Part shown: in pieces, positions 60,069-64,000 of the stretch
Layout of the letters: the number at the start of each line of letters is the position of its first letter
Numbering within the stretch: position 1 is the stretch's first letter
Assembly (NCBI GenBank): GCA_028673005.1
Contig: CM054116.1
Location: 130,115,547 to 130,179,546, forward strand
DNA: 64,000 nucleotides
Direction of reading: 5' to 3'
Source of the DNA: Tanypteryx hageni
Taxonomy: Eukaryota > Arthropoda > Insecta > Odonata > Petaluridae
Notes under the pieces: generated by a model
Told to the model about the DNA's origin: nothing
The model's database searches: none
What the model saw: only the letters and a program-made list of their open reading frames with translations
Made by a program: the position numbers and the translations under genes

Positions 60069-60719
60069 ACATTACAGCTTATGCCTGTCTGCATAGGATC
60101 TTTAGATCGCCTTATTCCATCAATTTCTTGCTTGGAAATCTCGCTATTTGCAATGTAGTAATTAGGTTTGTTCTATTATTCTATTCTATTCTATTATTGC
60201 TATTATTCATTAAACAAGAAATTTAGTTCAAAATGCTAAATAAAACGGAAAATTTTAATCATCTTCTTTGAGAAAATGTCCGTCAATGTTCATGGAATGT
60301 CATTCAAAAATCCTTTCGTATAATGCATTCGTATGGACTGGAGTTAAGTTATTCGCATGTTTAAAACGTCATAGGTTAAATGGAAAATTAAGTTAAAAAC
60401 TAAAGTAAATCATCGTACTACTATGGTTGATAGAGGTACGTTTCGTAAATTTCGACGCATAGCTGAGTTCACGAATGAATTATGTCTTTCAGGGTAGTAT
60501 TATAACGATTCGTCTAATTTCCCCTAAAACATTACATCTGCCTGAGGAATGATAGATTACTTTCTATTAAGCCCATATATACATGCATATGCATGTAACA
60601 AGATTGGAAAGGTGTACTCCATGTCGGAGTATACCGAGTTTTCAAATGCGTTCTTTGAGATTTCACTATGTTCTCAATATTTTTCGCTCAGATGAGAATT
60701 TAATGAGAAGCAAGCGAGG
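60069..60719. other. Intergenic stretch
   Basis: A short CTATT-type pentanucleotide run at 60173-60200; otherwise nothing recognised. Confidence 0.5.
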
Positions 60720-61262
60720 AACGTTGTAAACTACATGTAGGTCTTCATACAAAGTGGTCGTCATTGTTGTCTGATGTTAACCAAAATTTGAATCGGTAGA
60801 CCAATTTTAGCAAAACTCCCCAATACCAAATTTCAGTAAAATACGCCAAGCAGTTTCCGAGTTGAAACAATGTAACATTGCCAACTAATTGTAGGTCATG
60901 TAAAGTGGTCGTAATTTTTGTTCGATTTTAACCAAAATTGGAATCGGTCGACCAATTTTAGCAAAACTCCTCTATACCAAATTTCACCAAAATACGTCCA
61001 GCGGTTTTTTAGTTAAAACAAAAAAACAATGTAGGTCTTTATGTCAAGTGGTCATCATTTTTGTTCGATTTTGACTAAAATTGAAATCGGTCTACCAAAT
61101 TTAGCAAAACTCCCCAATACCGAATTTCATCATAATACGTTCAGCTGTTTTCGATTTTTAACATGCGGCCGGACGGACGGACTGAATCGACCTCCCATAT
61201 ATGAGTTCACTTCGTGCAAAGAACGCATAACAGGTAGGGATGCACACGGGTTTCCCGTGGTA
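60720..61262 (+). repeat. Dispersed repeat family 3, plus-strand copy
   Basis: Three units of about 143-151 bp with GAATCGGT-GACCAATTTTAGC (60790, 60941, 61085), AAACTCCCCAATACC and TTTCA-CAAAATACG. It ends GCGGCCGGACGGACGGAC ... TTCACTTCGTGCAAAGAACGC. That end resembles the terminal module of family 1 read on the opposite strand. Confidence 0.65.
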
Positions 61263-62625
61263 CAGAAGTGCTTTTCGTGAAAGTCATCGTAGTATAATCG
61301 TATACTAATGCATTTGCTTTGAAATCAGAAAATTAATTTTTCCTTATATTGTGGTAGCCCTGCCTTTTAGATCCGTCCTTAGCATGTTCATTTCGTTTTG
61401 CCATTCTACACTCGCCCTACAAACGAAATTTCTTTGAAATCGGTTGATTATTTCCATTTATTTTTAGAATTCTTTATTTCATGCCTCACTAAAATATGCT
61501 AATCTTTCCATGTTACTTGTGTTACCGCCTTGACATTTAGGAAAATGTTGAAGAAGCTTCTCCACTGTTTTTTTCTATTTCTATGCACTAACTGTACTAA
61601 GATAAGAGAGCCTGTTATACATGCTTCGTGTGTATAACAGTTTTCATTTGGTCACTAATAACAACAAAATATTATTATTTGTCATTCACCATTAAATTTT
61701 AAAATAGTAAAGTCAGCAAAACATTTTTCAAATGTATCATCAGATTACTATAATTCAAACTAAAGCTTAAAGAAGAGATTACAATTAATTCACAAAGATT
61801 AAAAATATAAAGCATAAAGTTTTCAATCACAAAACAATGAATCATTTATCACAAAATAACTTACAATTAGAAGAAGAATTGAATTGAAATCGTATAATAC
61901 ATACCAAAAATTTTCCGCTAAACCACATTATCTGTCCCTTTCTTATCATTAGCTGTCTTATCCTGTCGAGAAGTAGTTTTGAATTTAATTTTTAAAGATT
62001 TTGATTTAATTTTATACACAACCTAAAATCGTGTAATTAAAAATCAGCAAATCAATTTATGTTTTAAAATACTTTTTTACTCTTTTGAAATGAATCTTAA
62101 TGGGATAAATATATAAAGCTTTTAAGGGAAATGATAATTAATTACTATATAATACATTAAAAAGGAACTCGTTTTAACTTATGCCATAATCTTTCTTCGA
62201 CAAACGTAAAATTTTGGTGTTTAAAACATAATTTTGAACTAAATGGAGGCGCTGTGAAATGTTGTAATATCCGAGTTTGTTCTATTATTTTCAATTTACC
62301 TTATTTCTAATGACTATTACAATGCAAATATTAAGTTTTACACCAATCCTCATTGGTTGGTTGTAACTCTAAAGAGATAAAATTTATTTGTCGATTAGAT
62401 GAGCTCTTAGTTCCATCGGGAAATGCCAGAAGATATAAACTACTAACGGAGGGATATTACAAATATGAAACAGTAAGGAATATACAAAGAAATTTTAAAA
62501 GACAATACATATGTGCTGAGACGTTTTTACGACTACGAATGTAGACAATCGTTCATATTAATGCAAATGCTTCCCGTACGCAAGTATCCGAATTAAATTA
62601 AACCTACTTCGTTTATATTCGTTTA
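61263..62625. other. AT-rich intergenic stretch
   Basis: A perfect 10-bp hairpin CTGTTATACA/TGTATAACAG at 61611-61639 is the only structure noted. No gene. Confidence 0.5.
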
Positions 62626-64000
62626 CAGTGCCGGTCCTAGACAATTGGCGGCCCCGGGCAAATTCATTTTTGATGACCCCCCTTAACATTATTAAACGCT
62701 CAGTATTGTGAAAAGTAACTGTTAATTGATACAAATAAAAAGGCAATAATTAGATGAAAAGTTTTATTTCAAATCACAATGAATTCATTTTAATGTTTTA
62801 AGTTAATTGTATCTTATAACAAACTTCCATCAATGAAAAGTTGATTTTTCTTGCGTCATGAATTGCGAAATCAGCGATTAAAGTCGGATGACAGACCGAC
62901 GATGCTACAGAATTTTCAATTGAATTAATAACAAGGTCAACCCTCCTTTCGTCTGTCATCGCTGATCGCAAGTACGTTTTAATTAATTTTAAGTTTGAAA
63001 ATCTACATTCACCACTTGCTACAGTGCCCGTATAGTCAATAAAATTCCAATCACATTAGAAATATTTGGCATAACTTCAATGAAATGGTTGTCACAAATA
63101 TACAAAAAGGCATTCACTGCCGTTCTCGATTGATCCGAGATTACATGTGCCAACGTTTTAAGTTCAGTAAATAGGCTTAAGCCGTCAAGGTAACTTTTAA
63201 ATTAATCCTGTTTCTTCGAAAGCAATTTTTGCTGTTTAAGAAAATCACCATCAGACATGTTTTTCAGGGTCAAAATACTGTAAAAAACCCGGAGTTTTTA
63301 TTAAACGCTTTAAAAACTGAAATCGTTTACTTAGTGGCATATTTACTTGATCCAATAAAGTATTAAAAATTCCAACACGTAATTTTTTCTCAGTATCATG
63401 TATTGATTCGTCTTCAGCTTCATGTGAAAGTAGTTTCTTTATTTTTCGTCGTAAAACAGATGATCATACAAGAGAAACGACTACTTCTGGATCCATTTTA
63501 AATTATTTTGCAAGCTCTTTTGCTTAGATTTCCATACTATCAAAGCCATTCATTCTCTTTGAATTGCATTAAGAAACTTTCTCTGCTTTGCAAATGTGAT
63601 AATACTTGATCTAACTGCATATTTTAGCTTTGCATAATCTTGCTAACAATAATTTGCGCGAGAATATCGTACCAAACACTAAAATCATCAAAAATTAAAT
63701 GTTTTTCAGTTCTTTAGCCAATGAAAGTACTTCTGTTTGGCGTTTTAGGCCATTAGTTGTTTCTGAAACAGAAACTAACGCGGCATAAACGTCGCCAACT
63801 GAAACCGAATCACTTCAACACAATTAATGTTACATTTCCACCGAGTTTTCGATAATTATTTTACTGTAAAATTAGTAACATGATTTATAAAAACCTGCCA
63901 TAATCGTGTCTAGCCAGAATAAGACCCATAAATTTGCTACAAAACTCCAAAAAGCGATTTAACATTAGATGACACTGGCATGTCGCCGAGTGTAAAATTG
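62626..64000 (-). mobile_element. hAT element (ZMYM1-like transposase type), runs off the window
   Basis: The right end of the element in its own orientation is at 62626 (CAGTGCCGGTCCTAGACAAT, with GGCGGCCCCGGGC just inside). The transposase remnant fills the rest. The other end lies beyond 64000. Confidence 0.85.
62798..64000 (-). pseudogene. hAT transposase pseudogene, ZMYM/DUF4371 type, partial
   Basis: Minus-strand pieces in order: SLFGVL.QIYGSYSG (about 63910-63960), LSKTRW (about 63840), FDDFSVWYDILAQIIVSKI (about 63640-63700), VLSHLQSRESFLMQFKENE, AEDESIHDTEKKLRVGIFNT (about 63360-63420), NMSDGDFLKQQKLLSKK. The C-terminal dimerisation domain follows: TVASGECRFSNLKLIKTYLR, SAMTDERRVDL, SIENSVASS and ARKINF, with stop at 62798. 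The LS.TRW and VASGE..FS.LK landmarks define the family. Many stops and frameshifts; inactive. N-terminal zinc finger and first catalytic residues lie outside the window. Confidence 0.88.

Noticed and set aside
61735..61770. Another hammerhead candidate (CTGATGA followed by GAAA on the minus strand)
   Set aside because: No stem II can form between the two core parts.

Overview
The window looks like a gene-poor piece of an arthropod (probably insect) nuclear genome. It is AT-rich, full of GA/TC, CA and TA microsatellites and purine tracts, and carries decayed eukaryotic transposons of many classes. I see no bacterial signals and no host protein gene I can defend. The organism call is inference from the transposon mix (Penelope-like, CR1/L2-like and endonuclease-RT LINEs, Tigger/pogo, several hAT, tRNA-derived SINEs). 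I cannot name a species.

Layout. 0-4.5 kb: intergenic DNA with a GC-rich patch and GA-rich tracts. 4.56-5.97 kb: dead Tigger/pogo transposon (minus strand). 6.24-9.24 kb: nearly full but broken CR1/L2-like LINE (plus). 10.68-10.94 kb: small TIR element. 13.0-16.2 kb: a 220-bp tandem-repeat element, split by a Penelope-like element (13.56-14.93 kb) and by a second repeat (15.37-16.0 kb). 16.2-17.37 kb: another dispersed repeat and a second Penelope remnant. 18.99-19.43, 21.3-22.3 and 25.7-26.7 kb: low-complexity and CpG-rich tracts. 24.4, 32.6 and 52.2 kb: three copies of one tRNA-derived SINE. 29.9-30.96 kb: tandem repeat interrupted by a hAT MITE with perfect 8-bp target duplications. 31.58-31.73 kb: perfect 61-bp inverted repeat. 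34.66-35.48 kb: second copy of the 220-bp family. 37.2-37.5 kb: three tRNA-like units in a row. 39.9-42.5 kb: two fragments of one LINE family. 44.05-45.06 kb: a purine tract of about 1 kb. 46.85-47.36 kb: 20-bp minisatellite. 50-56 kb: repeats and a nested hAT MITE. 57.64-58.43 kb: microsatellites split by a hAT derivative. 59.75-60.07 kb: fold-back with a tRNA-Gly-like sequence in each arm. 62.63 kb to the window end: ZMYM-type hAT transposase pseudogene.

Most interesting signal: three hammerhead-ribozyme-like motifs (13.76 kb minus, 16.91 kb minus, 31.66 kb plus). Each has a CTGANGA core, a GAAA core and a self-complementary stem III ending in TC. Stem II sequences differ between the three while pairing is kept. 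Two lie just downstream of Penelope GIY-YIG endonuclease remnants. Hammerheads in Penelope-like elements are an established association. The third, inside a perfect inverted repeat with no visible coding region, is less easily explained.

Nearly everything here is dead mobile DNA. The long open frames in purine/pyrimidine tracts and the minisatellite are compositional artefacts.
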